DNA of 64,000 nt from Pseudomonas sp. LFM046 (GTDB lineage Bacteria; Pseudomonadota; Gammaproteobacteria; Pseudomonadales; Pseudomonadaceae). Both the position numbers and the translations under genes were made by a program. Positions 17,883 to 28,980 of this stretch are shown here, piece after piece (the first letter of the stretch is position 1; each line of letters starts with the position of its first letter). The notes under the pieces were generated by a model, which worked only from the letters and a program-made list of their open reading frames with translations, searched no databases and was not told the DNA's origin. The DNA is taken from assembly GCF_000949385.2 (NCBI RefSeq), contig NZ_JYKO02000001.1, forward strand, positions 700,161 through 764,160, in the 5' to 3' direction.

Positions 17883-18947
17883 ATGAAGAAGACGTTCTGC
17901 CTGTTGCTGTGCACGTTGCTGGTCGGATTCGCCCAGGCCGAAGAGGTGTTGCGGGTCTACAACTGGACCCACTACATCGAGCCCGAGGTGCTGGCGGCTT
18001 TCCAGCGAGAGAGTGGCATCCGTGTCGAGTACACCACCTTCAACACCGCCGCCGAACTGGACGCGGCCCTGGCCGGGACGACGCGATATGACCTGGTGGT
18101 GCCTTCACATTTCCAGCTCGCCCGGTTGATCGGCGATAAGCGTCTGCAACCCCTGGATTTCAACCGACTGCCCCATTCCAACAGCCTGGACCCGGCGCTG
18201 CTGGCCATGCTGGCCGGATTCGGTTCGGCTAACCGTTATGTCGTGCCCTATCTCTGGGGTTCGGTGGGACTGGTGAGCAACCCGGCCCTCGCAGAGCCGG
18301 CGTTCGGCGGTGCCTTGCCGAACAGCTGGAGCCTGCTTTTCGACGAGCAGCAGCGATCGCGCCTGGCGAGCTGCGGCCTGGGGATGCTGGATGCACCGGA
18401 GGAAACCGTGTCGCTATGGCTCAACTACCGTGGTCGCAACCTGAGCAAGGGCGGCACCCGACAGATCGACCAGGCCGGCAAGCAACTGCTGGCCATGCAG
18501 GGGCAGTTTCGCAATCTGGACAATGATGGCTATATCGCCGACCTGGCCGACGGCACGCTCTGTGTGGCCATGGCCTGGGTCGGTCATGCGCTGACGGCGG
18601 CGGAGAAGAACTCGGCGCTGCGCTTCCGGATTCCCGATGAAGGCGCGCTGGTGTTCATCGACAGTCTGGCCATTCCCACCAATGCCGCACGGCCGGACCT
18701 GGCCTACCGATTCATCGACTATTTGCTGCAGCCGGACAACGCCCGGCGCAATGCCCTGGCCTCGCGCTTCTATTCGCCCCTCGCGCCGGATGCGCCCGAA
18801 ATGGCCCGTCTGGCGCGGGAGCAGCCGATGCTGGTGCCCGACCAGGCCGATCGCAAGCGTCTCTACTTCCTGGAACGCCTGACGCCGGAGCAGAAGGCGC
18901 GGGTCGATGCGCTGTGGCAGCAGATCAAGGCGTCGCGAACGCTGTAA
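17883..18947 (+). CDS. Periplasmic polyamine-type solute-binding protein, orphan
   Basis: A 354-residue protein with signal peptide (MKKTFCLLLCTLLVGFAQA) and the PotD/SpuD-like start EEVLRVYNWTHYIEPEVL. The lobes carry YDLVVPSHFQLARLI and YVVPYLWGSVGLVSNPA, both typical of PotD-family polyamine binders. ATG 17883 follows GGAGGG; longer in-frame starts would spoil the signal peptide. No permease or ATPase gene is near, so it either feeds a Pot/Spu transporter encoded elsewhere or works as a sensor. Ligand identity cannot be set from sequence. Confidence 0.8.
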   Translation: MKKTFCLLLCTLLVGFAQAEEVLRVYNWTHYIEPEVLAAFQRESGIRVEYTTFNTAAELDAALAGTTRYDLVVPSHFQLARLIGDKRLQPLDFNRLPHSNSLDPALLAMLAGFGSANRYVVPYLWGSVGLVSNPALAEPAFGGALPNSWSLLFDEQQRSRLASCGLGMLDAPEETVSLWLNYRGRNLSKGGTRQIDQAGKQLLAMQGQFRNLDNDGYIADLADGTLCVAMAWVGHALTAAEKNSALRFRIPDEGALVFIDSLAIPTNAARPDLAYRFIDYLLQPDNARRNALASRFYSPLAPDAPEMARLAREQPMLVPDQADRKRLYFLERLTPEQKARVDALWQQIKASRTL

Positions 18948-18958
18948 AGACGCCGATC

Positions 18959-19032
18959 CGTAGGGCGCGCCGCGCGCACCAGGAGAGCTTGGTGTTGCAA
19001 CCATCGCTCGGTGCGCAAGGCGCACCCTACGG
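18959..19032. repeat. Imperfect palindromic intergenic repeat
   Basis: CGTAGGGCGCGCCGCGCGCACC on the left pairs imperfectly with GGTGCGCAAGGCGCACCCTACG on the right, around about 28 nt. It lies between the binding-protein gene and the convergent glyA. Confidence 0.7.
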
Positions 19033-19070
19033 AGGCCCACTTCAGGAGACCGAGCGGAAGTGCAGGCATG

Positions 19071-19095
19071 AAAAAGCCCGGCATTTGCCGGGCTT
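19071..19095 (-). terminator. Intrinsic terminator of glyA
   Basis: Read on the minus strand, a GC-rich stem (AAGCCCGGC / GCCGGGCTT) is followed by TTTTT. It lies 20 bp past the glyA stop codon. Confidence 0.88.
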
Positions 19096-19115
19096 CGTCT
19101 TTGCGGGTCTGTCGC

Positions 19116-20372
19116 TTACTTGCCGTATACCGGCAGCTTGGCGCAGATGGCCTTGACCTTCTCGCGAACGCCGTCGACCACGGACTCGTCGCCCATGTTG
19201 ACGAGGATGTCGCAGATCCAGCCAGCCAGTTCGCGGCACTCAGCTTCCTTGAACCCACGGGTGGTGACGGCCGGGGTACCGATACGCAGGCCGGAGGTCA
19301 CGAAGGGCGAGCGCGGGTCGTTCGGCACGGCGTTCTTGTTCACGGTGATGAAGGCGCGGCCGAGGGCGGCGTCGGCGTCCTTACCGGTGATGTCCTGCTT
19401 GATCAGGGACAGCAGGAACAGGTGGTTCTGGGTGCCACCGGAAACCACGTCGAAGCCGCGCTCGATGAACACGCTGGCCATGGCCTGGGCGTTCTTCACC
19501 ACTTGCTCCTGGTACGCCTTGAACTCGGGCTGCAGGGCTTCCTTGAAGCACACGGCCTTGGCGGCGATGACGTGCATCAGCGGGCCGCCCTGGCCGCCCG
19601 GGAATACGGCGGAGTTCAGCTTCTTCTCGATCTCTTCGTTGGCCTTGGCCAGGATCAGGCCGCCGCGCGGGCCGCGCAGGGTCTTGTGGGTGGTGGTGGT
19701 GACCACGTCGGCGTAGGGCAGCGGGTTCGGGTAGACACCGGCAGCCACCAGACCGGCCACGTGGGCCATGTCGACGAACAGGTAGGCGCCTACCTTGTCG
19801 GCGATGGCGCGGAAGCGCGGGAAGTCCAGGACCTGGGAGTAGGCGGAGAAGCCGGCGATGATCATCTTCGGCTTGTTCTCGACGGCCAGGCGCTCGACTT
19901 CGTCGTAGTCGATCAGGCCGGTTTCCGGGTTCAGACCGTACTGCACGGCCTTGTAGATCTTGCCGGAGAAGTTCACGGAGGCGCCGTGGGTCAGGTGACC
20001 GCCGTGGGCCAGGCTCATGCCCAGAACGGTGTCGCCCGGCTGTACCAGGGCCTGGAAGACGGCGCTGTTGGCCTGGGAGCCGGAGTGCGGCTGGACGTTG
20101 GCGTAGTCGGCGCCGAACAGCTCCTTGGCGCGGTCGATGGCCAGTTGCTCGACGATGTCGACGAATTCGCAACCGCCGTAGTAGCGCTTGTGCGGGTAGC
20201 CTTCGGCGTACTTGTTGGTCAGCACGGAGCCCTGGGCTTCCATCACCGCCGGGCTGGTGTAGTTCTCGGAGGCGATGAGCTCGATGTGCTCTTCCTGACG
20301 CTGGGCTTCTTGCTCCATGGCGGCAAACAGGTCGGCATCGTAGCGGGAGAGGGTCAAATCACGGCTGAACAT
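19116..20372 (-). CDS. glyA: Serine hydroxymethyltransferase
   Basis: A 418-residue PLP enzyme converting serine and tetrahydrofolate to glycine and 5,10-methylene-THF. Hallmarks: [20 protein letters not shown] at the N-terminus, [11 protein letters not shown], and the PLP-lysine motif [16 protein letters not shown] near residue 224. Length and ends are standard. P. aeruginosa carries several glyA copies; this is the one upstream of morA. The gene is read away from morA's terminus, with both on the minus strand. Confidence 0.97.
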   Translation of the reverse strand: MFSRDLTLSRYDADLFAAMEQEAQRQEEHIELIASENYTSPAVMEAQGSVLTNKYAEGYPHKRYYGGCEFVDIVEQLAIDRAKELFGADYANVQPHSGSQANSAVFQALVQPGDTVLGMSLAHGGHLTHGASVNFSGKIYKAVQYGLNPETGLIDYDEVERLAVENKPKMIIAGFSAYSQVLDFPRFRAIADKVGAYLFVDMAHVAGLVAAGVYPNPLPYADVVTTTTHKTLRGPRGGLILAKANEEIEKKLNSAVFPGGQGGPLMHVIAAKAVCFKEALQPEFKAYQEQVVKNAQAMASVFIERGFDVVSGGTQNHLFLLSLIKQDITGKDADAALGRAFITVNKNAVPNDPRSPFVTSGLRIGTPAVTTRGFKEAECRELAGWICDILVNMGDESVVDGVREKVKAICAKLPVYGK

Positions 20373-20531
20373 GGCGGTCCTCTTAAGGATCGGTGCAGGG
20401 AAAGGCGTGCATTCTACCTGATCGGCCGCAGGCTGGCATATGAAGGTCGGTCATGGGATGGACGAATGGGGCTCAAGTGGGAGTGAGGGCAGGACGCCGC
20501 AACTTCCGGCTTCCTGCCTTGAGCTCACCAT

Positions 20532-23500
20532 TCAGCTGAGAATGAAGTTCGCGCTGGTGCCAAACAGGCGCTCGAACTGGGCTGCCGGCACCGGGTGGCC
20601 GAACAGGTAGCCCTGGACCTCGTCGCAGCCGTGCTCCCGGAGGAAGCCCAGCTGGGCGTGGGTTTCCACGCCTTCGGCGATCACCGCCAGGTTCAGGCTG
20701 TGGGCCATGGCGATGATGGCGCGGGCGATCTGGGCGTCCCGTTCGCCGTCGGGCAGGCCGTCGACGAAGCTGCGGTCGATCTTCAGGACGTCGATGGGGA
20801 ACTGCTTCAGGTAGTTCAGCGAGGAGTAGCCGGTACCGAAGTCGTCTACCGCGATGCACAGGCCAAGGCGCTTGAGGCTTTCCAGGATGGCCATGGCCTC
20901 GGACACGTCGCGCATCAGGATGGACTCGGTCAGTTCCAGCTCCAGGCAGGCTGGCGGCAAGCCGCTGTCTTCGATGATGGCGGCGATGCGTTCGACCAGT
21001 TGGCCGTCGCCGAACTGGCGGGCGGAGATGTTCACCGAGATTTTCGGCAGGCGCATCTTGGCCTGGTGCCAGGCCTTGAGCTGACGGCAGGCCTCGCTCA
21101 GGACCCAGTCGCCCACCTGCACCACCAGGCCGAGTTCTTCGAGTACCGGAACGAAGTCCGCAGGCGGTACCAGCCCGCGCGTGGGGTGGCGCCAGCGCAG
21201 CAGGGCTTCGACGCCGGTGAGGCGCTTGCCGTCGCCGGAGAATTGCGGCTGGTAGTAGAGCAGGAATTCGCCCTGCTCCAGGGCGTGGCGCAGGTCGCTC
21301 TCCAGCTCCAGGCGTTCCAGGGCGCGGGCGTTCATGTCCGCCTGGTAGAACTGGAAGTTGTTCTTGCCGCGTTCCTTGGCGTGGTACATGGCCGTGTCGG
21401 CGTTCTTCATCAACTGGCTCAGCTCTCGACCGTCCTGGGGCGAAAGGGCGATGCCGATACTGGCGGTGACGAAGAATTCGCGGCCTTCCAGGACGAAGGG
21501 GCGGGCGAGGCTGGCGAGGATTTGCTCGGCGACGTGAACCGCCCGGTTCAGCGCCCCTTCGCGGGTGGCGCGGGGCTGCAGGAGCAGGGTGAACTCGTCG
21601 CCGCCCATGCGTGCCACGGTGTCGTCTTCGTCCACGCAGTCAGCCAGGCGCACGGCCACATCCTTGAGCATGCGGTCGCCGGCCGCGTGGCCGAGGGAGT
21701 CGTTGATCGGCTTGAAGCGGTCCAGGTCCAGGAACATCAGCACGACCCACTCTTCGTGGCGTTCGGCGTGCTGCAGGGCCGTGTGCAGGCGGTCCTGGAA
21801 CAGAGTGCGGTTGGGCAGGTGGGTCAGGCCGTCGTAGTAGGCCAGGCGGTGAATGCGCTGTTCGCTGGCCTTGCGTTCGCTGATGTCGCTGAAGAAGCAG
21901 ACGTAGCTGACCAGGTCGCCGTCCTCATCGTGCACGGCCGTGATGCCGACCCAGGCCGGGTAGTGGTCGCCCATCCGGCGCTTGAGCCAGATCTCGCCTT
22001 CCCAACTGCCCCGCTGGTTGAGCTGGCCCATGATGTAGTTGAGCTGGGTGGCCTGCTGGCGGTCGGCGGTGAGCATCGTCGGCAGCTGGTCCTGCACGTC
22101 TCGGGCGGCATGGCCGGTGATGCGGCAGAAGGCTTCGTTGACCTGAACGATGTAGCCGGCCGGGTCGGTGACCAGGATGGCCGAGGTGGAGTGTTCGAAC
22201 ACCGTGGCCGCCATGCGCATGTCCTTTTCGGCACGGCGCTGCTGGCTGACGTCTCGACCGACGCCGAGCATGCCCTCGAAGCGCCCGTACTCGTCCCACA
22301 TCAGCATGGTGCGCAGTTCCACCGGGATCTTCTGCCCGTCAGCGCGCATGCAGTCGAAGAGGAACAGCCGCGCCGGCATCTGGCTGCGCAGGTCCGCCAG
22401 GCGCTGGGGATTGCCCAGGGCGCTGCGGATCTGCTCCAACTGCTCGAACAGGGTGTGCATCTGCCGCGGGTCGGCGGCCATCCCGCTGAATCCGTTGGCC
22501 ACGGTCCACTCGGCGCTGTAGCCGAGCACCCGCAATACGGAGGGGCTGACGTAGTTGAGCTGCAGGTCGCGGTCGGTGGTGAAGATCACGTCGCTGATGC
22601 TTTCGGCCAGCATGCGGTAGCGGCGTTCGCTCTCGCGCATGGATTCGGTGGCTTCGATCTGCTCGGTGATGTCCTTGGCCACGCCGATCAGGCGGCTGAC
22701 CCGGCCGTGTTCGTCGCGGGCCAGGGCCTGCTCACGGATATCGAACCAGTGCCAGGTGCCGTCGTTATGCCGCCAGCGCAGCTGGCACTGCAGCAGCATG
22801 CCATCGCCTACCACCTGCTGCATGTTGCGTACACGCCAGTACTGCTCGGCGTCGTCCGGGTGCAGCACTTCTTCCCAGAAACGCTCGCCCATCCGGCGGA
22901 TGGCGGCCTTGTCGTAGCCCAACTGCTGGGCCAGACGGTTGTTGGTGAGCATCACCCGCTTGCCGATGAGGTCGTGGACGTAGAGGGTGTCGGGCACCGC
23001 CAGCACCACGTCGGACCAGAAGCGCTCCCGTTCGATCAGGGAGAGTTCCATCTCCTTGCGACTGGTGATGTCGTTGATGCTGAGGGTGACGGCGTCCAGG
23101 TCCTGGATCATGTCGGGCAGGTTCAACACCAGCCAGATATGCCGCTGCTGGCCCTGGAGCGTGACGATCTGGCTTTCCATCTCCAGGTGTTTGCCGCCCC
23201 CCAGCAGCGCCGCCATGAGCCGGAAGCGGATGCCGCTTTCGTGCAACCGGCGGAAGCCGATCAATTGCTGCCAGGCCTGCTCGCTGCTGCCGACCCCCAG
23301 CAGCCGCATGGCGACCTGGTTGACCTCGGTGATGCGCAACAGGCGCAGCAATTCCATGTGCCGCTGCGGGTTGTCCCGGACCCATTCGGCCAGGCTTGCC
23401 TTGTCACGGACGCCCAGCTGGATCAGGTGCCGGCGCAGCTCGGCCAGATCCAGCACGCAGAGTGCGATGCCGCTGCCTTCGAAGATGTCCTGGTAGCGCC

Positions 23501-24782
23501 GCCGTGTTTCCTGCAGCACGCGAAGGGAGCGCTGTTCCTCGGTCACGTCGCGCAGTACCCAGACGTAGCCCAGCAGTTGGGCGCCGTCGTTCAGGTCGTT
23601 GCGGGTGACGGCCAGCAGGCGTTGCTCGCCGCCACGTTCGAACGGCACAAGGTCCGAACCCAGTTCGTGGTCGAGGCCGGGGGCATTCAGGAGCAAGGGG
23701 TCCAGATCCGGCAGCAGGGCCAGCAGGTGATGTTCCTGGGCGGTCTCGCCGCTGACGCCGAACATGGCTTCGGCCTGGGGGTTGAGGTAGCTCAGCCGGC
23801 CATCCACCTGGGTCACCAGGACGCGTTCCTCGATCACGCCGAGGGCGCTGGCGGCCTGGCGCAGGGAGCGCCGCGACGCATCGTTGAGTTCGCGCAGGCC
23901 GCGTTGCTCGCGTTGCAGGTAATAGAGGGCGATCAGCGCCAGGGCGGCGCTGATGAGGAACAGCAGGAGCTTGCTCAGCAGCTCGGGCAGCAGGTGAGCC
24001 CGTACCTGGCGCTCGTCGTGGAGGGCGCGGAACTGCCAGTCACTGTGGCTCAGCGGCGCGACGAGAATGGTCTGCACCTCCTGCTCCGCGGTGATCGGCA
24101 TGACGATGGGGGTGGCGCGGCTCGGTTTGCCGCTCTGCGCCAGGACGCGCTGGAGGTAGTGGTCTTCCAGCAGCCAGCGGTAGTCGTCGTGGTCCTTGTT
24201 CTTGAGCAGCCAGGTGCGAATGGCCTCGGCATCCATGCGCAGGGCCCAGTAGCCGCTGGGTTCGGGCAGTGGCGACTGGCGCAGGATCAGGTAGACCTCG
24301 CCACGGCGCTGGGTGCTGAAGGCGTAGTGGTACAGCTCGCCCTCGCTGCGCTGGACCAGGGTGACGAGAAAGCGTGCATCGTCGCTGCCCACCTGGGTGT
24401 CGGCCAGCAGGCGCCCGTTGGGATTGAGCCAGGCCAGGCTGCGCGCGGCCGGCAACAGGGGGCGAAGCAGGTCAAGGGTGGCCAGGCGCTGGTCTTCGTC
24501 GTGTACGTCGTAGGAGCGCTGGCGGAGCAGAGTGAGTGCCGCATCGGCCTTCATCTGCATGATCAGTTCGAGGTGGTTGGCCAGTTCGTGGGTCAGGGTG
24601 TAGTTGCGGTCCCGCGCGCCGTCCTGCAGCTGGCGGTACTCCTGATGAAGCTGCCAGAGCAGCAGGGCCAGCATCAGCAGCACCAGGCCTCCCAGCAGGC
24701 TCTTGACCGAGCGCTGCGCAGGGGCTCCGGGCAGGAGCTGTCCGGACTCGCGCTGGGCTGGAGGAGGGGGGCTGGCTGGCAC
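20532..24782 (-). CDS. morA: MorA-type membrane GGDEF-EAL enzyme with PAS domains
   Basis: A large sensor that makes and degrades c-di-GMP. After a short cytoplasmic tail, TM1 (LLGGLVLLMLALLLWQL) and TM2 (LLLFLISAALALIALYYL, about residue 265) flank a periplasmic sensor. Several PAS domains follow, then GGDEF (ARMGGDEFTLLL) and EAL (VEALLRWRHP, SVNISARQF, DDFGTGYSSL, IAEGVET). Both active sites look intact; the RxxD inhibitory site is not (DEDD in its place). I prefer GTG 24782, preceded by AGGA, giving 1416 residues, close to P. aeruginosa MorA; an in-frame GTG at 24890 would add 36. MorA times flagellar expression in Pseudomonas. Confidence 0.93.
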   Translation of the reverse strand: MPASPPPPAQRESGQLLPGAPAQRSVKSLLGGLVLLMLALLLWQLHQEYRQLQDGARDRNYTLTHELANHLELIMQMKADAALTLLRQRSYDVHDEDQRLATLDLLRPLLPAARSLAWLNPNGRLLADTQVGSDDARFLVTLVQRSEGELYHYAFSTQRRGEVYLILRQSPLPEPSGYWALRMDAEAIRTWLLKNKDHDDYRWLLEDHYLQRVLAQSGKPSRATPIVMPITAEQEVQTILVAPLSHSDWQFRALHDERQVRAHLLPELLSKLLLFLISAALALIALYYLQREQRGLRELNDASRRSLRQAASALGVIEERVLVTQVDGRLSYLNPQAEAMFGVSGETAQEHHLLALLPDLDPLLLNAPGLDHELGSDLVPFERGGEQRLLAVTRNDLNDGAQLLGYVWVLRDVTEEQRSLRVLQETRRRYQDIFEGSGIALCVLDLAELRRHLIQLGVRDKASLAEWVRDNPQRHMELLRLLRITEVNQVAMRLLGVGSSEQAWQQLIGFRRLHESGIRFRLMAALLGGGKHLEMESQIVTLQGQQRHIWLVLNLPDMIQDLDAVTLSINDITSRKEMELSLIERERFWSDVVLAVPDTLYVHDLIGKRVMLTNNRLAQQLGYDKAAIRRMGERFWEEVLHPDDAEQYWRVRNMQQVVGDGMLLQCQLRWRHNDGTWHWFDIREQALARDEHGRVSRLIGVAKDITEQIEATESMRESERRYRMLAESISDVIFTTDRDLQLNYVSPSVLRVLGYSAEWTVANGFSGMAADPRQMHTLFEQLEQIRSALGNPQRLADLRSQMPARLFLFDCMRADGQKIPVELRTMLMWDEYGRFEGMLGVGRDVSQQRRAEKDMRMAATVFEHSTSAILVTDPAGYIVQVNEAFCRITGHAARDVQDQLPTMLTADRQQATQLNYIMGQLNQRGSWEGEIWLKRRMGDHYPAWVGITAVHDEDGDLVSYVCFFSDISERKASEQRIHRLAYYDGLTHLPNRTLFQDRLHTALQHAERHEEWVVLMFLDLDRFKPINDSLGHAAGDRMLKDVAVRLADCVDEDDTVARMGGDEFTLLLQPRATREGALNRAVHVAEQILASLARPFVLEGREFFVTASIGIALSPQDGRELSQLMKNADTAMYHAKERGKNNFQFYQADMNARALERLELESDLRHALEQGEFLLYYQPQFSGDGKRLTGVEALLRWRHPTRGLVPPADFVPVLEELGLVVQVGDWVLSEACRQLKAWHQAKMRLPKISVNISARQFGDGQLVERIAAIIEDSGLPPACLELELTESILMRDVSEAMAILESLKRLGLCIAVDDFGTGYSSLNYLKQFPIDVLKIDRSFVDGLPDGERDAQIARAIIAMAHSLNLAVIAEGVETHAQLGFLREHGCDEVQGYLFGHPVPAAQFERLFGTSANFILS

Positions 24783-25018
24783 GAATGGATTTCCTGCTGT
24801 CACTGCTCGATGGGCAGGTGTCGGAGCATACCGGGCCCCAAGGCCCACGGGGCCGCTAGCATGCCTTGAAGGGATACAAAGTGCCAGCACGACCGACGAG
24901 CGTCGTTTGCCCTCACCGGCGCATTCCGGTAGCTTTGCCGCGCGCGCGCGGGAGCGCCTGTTCCCATTTTGTCGCTCCCCGCCTTATCCCTCATTCGTCA
25001 TAGCACCAAGGTCAGCCA

Positions 25019-26686
25019 ATGGCTCAATACGTCTACACCATGCACCGGGTCGGCAAGGTCGTGCCCCCGAAGCGTGAGATCCTCAAAGACATTTCCCTGT
25101 CCTTCTTCCCGGGCGCCAAGATCGGCGTGCTCGGTCTGAACGGCGCGGGTAAGTCGACCCTGCTGCGCATCATGGCCGGCGTGGATACCGAGATCGACGG
25201 TGAAGCCCGCCCGATGCCGGGCATCAAGGTCGGTTACCTGCCCCAGGAACCGAAACTCGACCCGACCAAGAGCGTGCGTGACATCGTCGAAGAGGCCGTA
25301 GGCGAGATCAAGCAGGCCCAGGCGCGTCTGGACGAAGTCTATGCCGCCTACGCCGAGCCGGATGCCGATTTCGACGCCCTCGCTGCCGAGCAGGCCAAGC
25401 TGGAGGCCATCCTCCAGGCCTCTGACGGCCACAACCTGGAGCGTCAGCTGGAAGTCGCCGCCGATGCCCTGCGTCTGCCGCCGTGGGACGCGAAGATCGA
25501 ACACCTCTCCGGTGGCGAGAAGCGCCGCGTAGCGCTTTGCCGCCTGCTGCTGTCGGCCCCCGACATGCTGCTGCTGGACGAACCGACCAACCACCTGGAC
25601 GCCGACTCCGTCGCCTGGCTGGAGCACTTCCTCCACGACTTCCCCGGCACCGTGGTCGCCATTACCCACGACCGTTACTTCCTCGACAACGTCGCCGGCT
25701 GGATTCTCGAACTGGACCGCGGTTACGGCATCCCCTTCGAGGGCAACTACTCCGGCTGGCTGGAATCCAAGGCCAACCGCCTGGCCCAGGAAGCCAAGCA
25801 GGAAGCCTCCCACGCCAAGGCCATGAAGGCCGAACTGGAGTGGGTGCGCCAGGGCGCCAAGGCTCGTCAATCGAAGTCCAAGGCCCGTCTGCAACGCTTC
25901 GAGGAAATGCAGTCCCAGGAATTCCAGAAGCGCAGCGAAACCAACGAGATCTACATCCCGGCCGGTCCGCGCCTGGGCGACAAGGTCATCGAACTGCAGA
26001 ACGTCACCAAGGGCTACGGCGATCGCGTGCTGATCGACGACCTGTCCCTGAGCATTCCGAAAGGCGCCATCGTCGGCGTGATCGGCGGTAACGGCGCGGG
26101 TAAATCCACCCTGTTCCGCATGCTGACCGGCAAGGAGCAACCGGACTCGGGCACCATCGAGATCGGTGAAACTGTGCAGATCGCCAGCGTCGACCAGAGC
26201 CGCGACAGCCTGGAAGGCACCAAGACCGTTTGGGAGCAGGTTTCCGACGGCTTCGAGCAGATCAAGATCGGCAACTACGAAGTCCCGTCGCGCAGCTACG
26301 TCGGCCGCTTCAACTTCAAGGGCGCCGACCAGCAGAAGTTCGTCAAGGACCTCTCCGGTGGTGAGCGTGGCCGCCTGCACCTGGCACTGACCCTGAAGCA
26401 GGGCGGCAACGTGCTGCTGCTCGACGAACCGTCCAACGACCTCGACGTGGAAACCCTGCGCGCGCTGGAAGAAGCGCTGCTGGACTTCCCCGGCGCCGCC
26501 ATCGTGATCTCCCACGATCGCTGGTTCCTGGACCGTATCGCCACCCACATCCTGTCCTACGAGGACGACGGCAAGGTGACCTTCTTCGAAGGCAACTACA
26601 CCGAGTTCGAAGCGGACCGTAAAAAGCGTCTCGGCGACGCGGCCTCCCAGCCGCACCGGGTGCGTTACAAGAAGCTGGCGCAGTAA
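25019..26686 (+). CDS. ettA: Energy-dependent translational throttle EttA (ABC-F)
   Basis: A 555-residue soluble ABC-F ATPase that binds the ribosomal E site and gates elongation according to ATP/ADP. It has two ABC domains: Walker A GLNGAGKST and GGNGAGKST, signatures LSGGEKRR and LSGGERGR, Walker B LLLLDEPTNHLD and LLLDEPSNDLD. No TM segments are present. The linker ARQSKSKARLQRFEEM is the P-site tRNA-interacting motif. Start MAQYVYTMHRVGKVVPPKRE is the family norm. Confidence 0.97.
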   Translation: MAQYVYTMHRVGKVVPPKREILKDISLSFFPGAKIGVLGLNGAGKSTLLRIMAGVDTEIDGEARPMPGIKVGYLPQEPKLDPTKSVRDIVEEAVGEIKQAQARLDEVYAAYAEPDADFDALAAEQAKLEAILQASDGHNLERQLEVAADALRLPPWDAKIEHLSGGEKRRVALCRLLLSAPDMLLLDEPTNHLDADSVAWLEHFLHDFPGTVVAITHDRYFLDNVAGWILELDRGYGIPFEGNYSGWLESKANRLAQEAKQEASHAKAMKAELEWVRQGAKARQSKSKARLQRFEEMQSQEFQKRSETNEIYIPAGPRLGDKVIELQNVTKGYGDRVLIDDLSLSIPKGAIVGVIGGNGAGKSTLFRMLTGKEQPDSGTIEIGETVQIASVDQSRDSLEGTKTVWEQVSDGFEQIKIGNYEVPSRSYVGRFNFKGADQQKFVKDLSGGERGRLHLALTLKQGGNVLLLDEPSNDLDVETLRALEEALLDFPGAAIVISHDRWFLDRIATHILSYEDDGKVTFFEGNYTEFEADRKKRLGDAASQPHRVRYKKLAQ

Positions 26687-26754
26687 CCGGCTGCGTGACC
26701 ATGGCGCTCCCGGCCTCGCGACAGGTTCGTGGGGGCCGGACGAGCGCAATGTGA

Positions 26755-26780
26755 AAGCGGAGCCGAAAGGCTCCGTTTTC
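26755..26780 (+). terminator. Terminator between ettA and the small membrane protein gene
   Basis: Stem CGGAGCC, GAAA tetraloop, GGCTCCG and TTTT. It ends 16 bp before the next start codon, so that gene would be expressed by read-through or from a promoter of its own. Confidence 0.75.
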
Positions 26781-26795
26781 GTTTCCGGAGGTTCC

Positions 26796-27323
26796 ATGAA
26801 GGGATTCAACCACTACCTGTTCTGGCTCTCGACCCTGGCGCTGTTCGGTGTCTGCGGCCTGTATTTCTCTTTCTACCCGTCTGCGGCCTGGAAAGTGGGC
26901 TCCGTTCCCTGTGCCCTGTTGCTGGGGGGCGGGTTATACGCCTGGCTGGCCTGGCGCGAGCGGTTTGCCAGCCTGTTCCAACTGGAGACTGATGCGGCGC
27001 GTTGGCACCTGCATCTCACCTTGGGCTCGTTGCTGGTACTGGTGGTCTGGGGCGCCCTGCAGGTGCCAGTGGCCGCGCTCTACACCCATTGGCTCGGCGA
27101 GGACACCGAGTTCGCTGCCCGTGTCCTGAACAAGGAGCAGGGCGGACTGGGCTGCGGGTTCAAGGTGGAGCTGGTGCTGGATGAGGTGGCGCAGGGCATG
27201 GGCATTTGCGTCACCGAGGACGTCTGGCACGCGCTGCCGTCCCGTGGCGCCGTGGTGATGCGGGGCAAGAGCAGCGGCCTTGGCATCAATCCCAGGCAAG
27301 TGCTGGGGGGTACGACGCGCTGA
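26796..27323 (+). CDS. Small inner-membrane protein of unknown function
   Basis: A 175-residue protein not recognised as a named family. It starts at ATG 26796 behind CCGGAGG. Three hydrophobic segments are visible: YLFWLSTLALFGVCGLYF, VPCALLLGGGLYAWLAW and LTLGSLLVLVVWGALQVPVAAL. The C-terminal ~75 residues are soluble (LGCGFKVELVLDEVAQGMGI and VMRGKSSGLGINPRQV) and contain two Cys. It sits between ettA and gdhA on the same strand, after a terminator. Confidence 0.65.
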   Translation: MKGFNHYLFWLSTLALFGVCGLYFSFYPSAAWKVGSVPCALLLGGGLYAWLAWRERFASLFQLETDAARWHLHLTLGSLLVLVVWGALQVPVAALYTHWLGEDTEFAARVLNKEQGGLGCGFKVELVLDEVAQGMGICVTEDVWHALPSRGAVVMRGKSSGLGINPRQVLGGTTR

Positions 27324-27472
27324 GGCTCGCTGTCGCGTGGCTGGATCTTATTTGGTGCGTCCAGTGCCGCAAATTGGTGCGAAACCTTGTCACTGCAGGC
27401 TGAGGCAGGGTCCCTGAAATAGAGGGGGCTGTGTAGGAAATGCTGCTGCCCCTTGTCTGAATTTATAGTTAA

Positions 27473-28918
<1,446 letters not shown>

Positions 28919-28933
28919 CCCCGGCGTGACCTT

Positions 28934-28959
28934 GTAGGGGCGAATGAATTCGCCCCTAC
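28934..28959. repeat. Compact REP palindrome
   Basis: GTAGGGGCGAAT and its exact reverse complement, separated by GA. It lies between the convergent gdhA and lipoprotein genes. Confidence 0.88.
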
Positions 28960-28980
28960 CGCTACTGTTGACCTTCACCA

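Noticed and set aside
20595-24869. 1424-codon open frame antisense to morA
   Set aside because: Typical shadow frame of a high-GC gene; no domain signature, whereas the minus strand encodes PAS-GGDEF-EAL without a break.
27351-27370. Sigma-54 promoter for gdhA
   Set aside because: There is a GG-N10-GC spacing, but flanking bases fit poorly (TTGGTGC ... GTGCC) and no NtrC site pair is clear.
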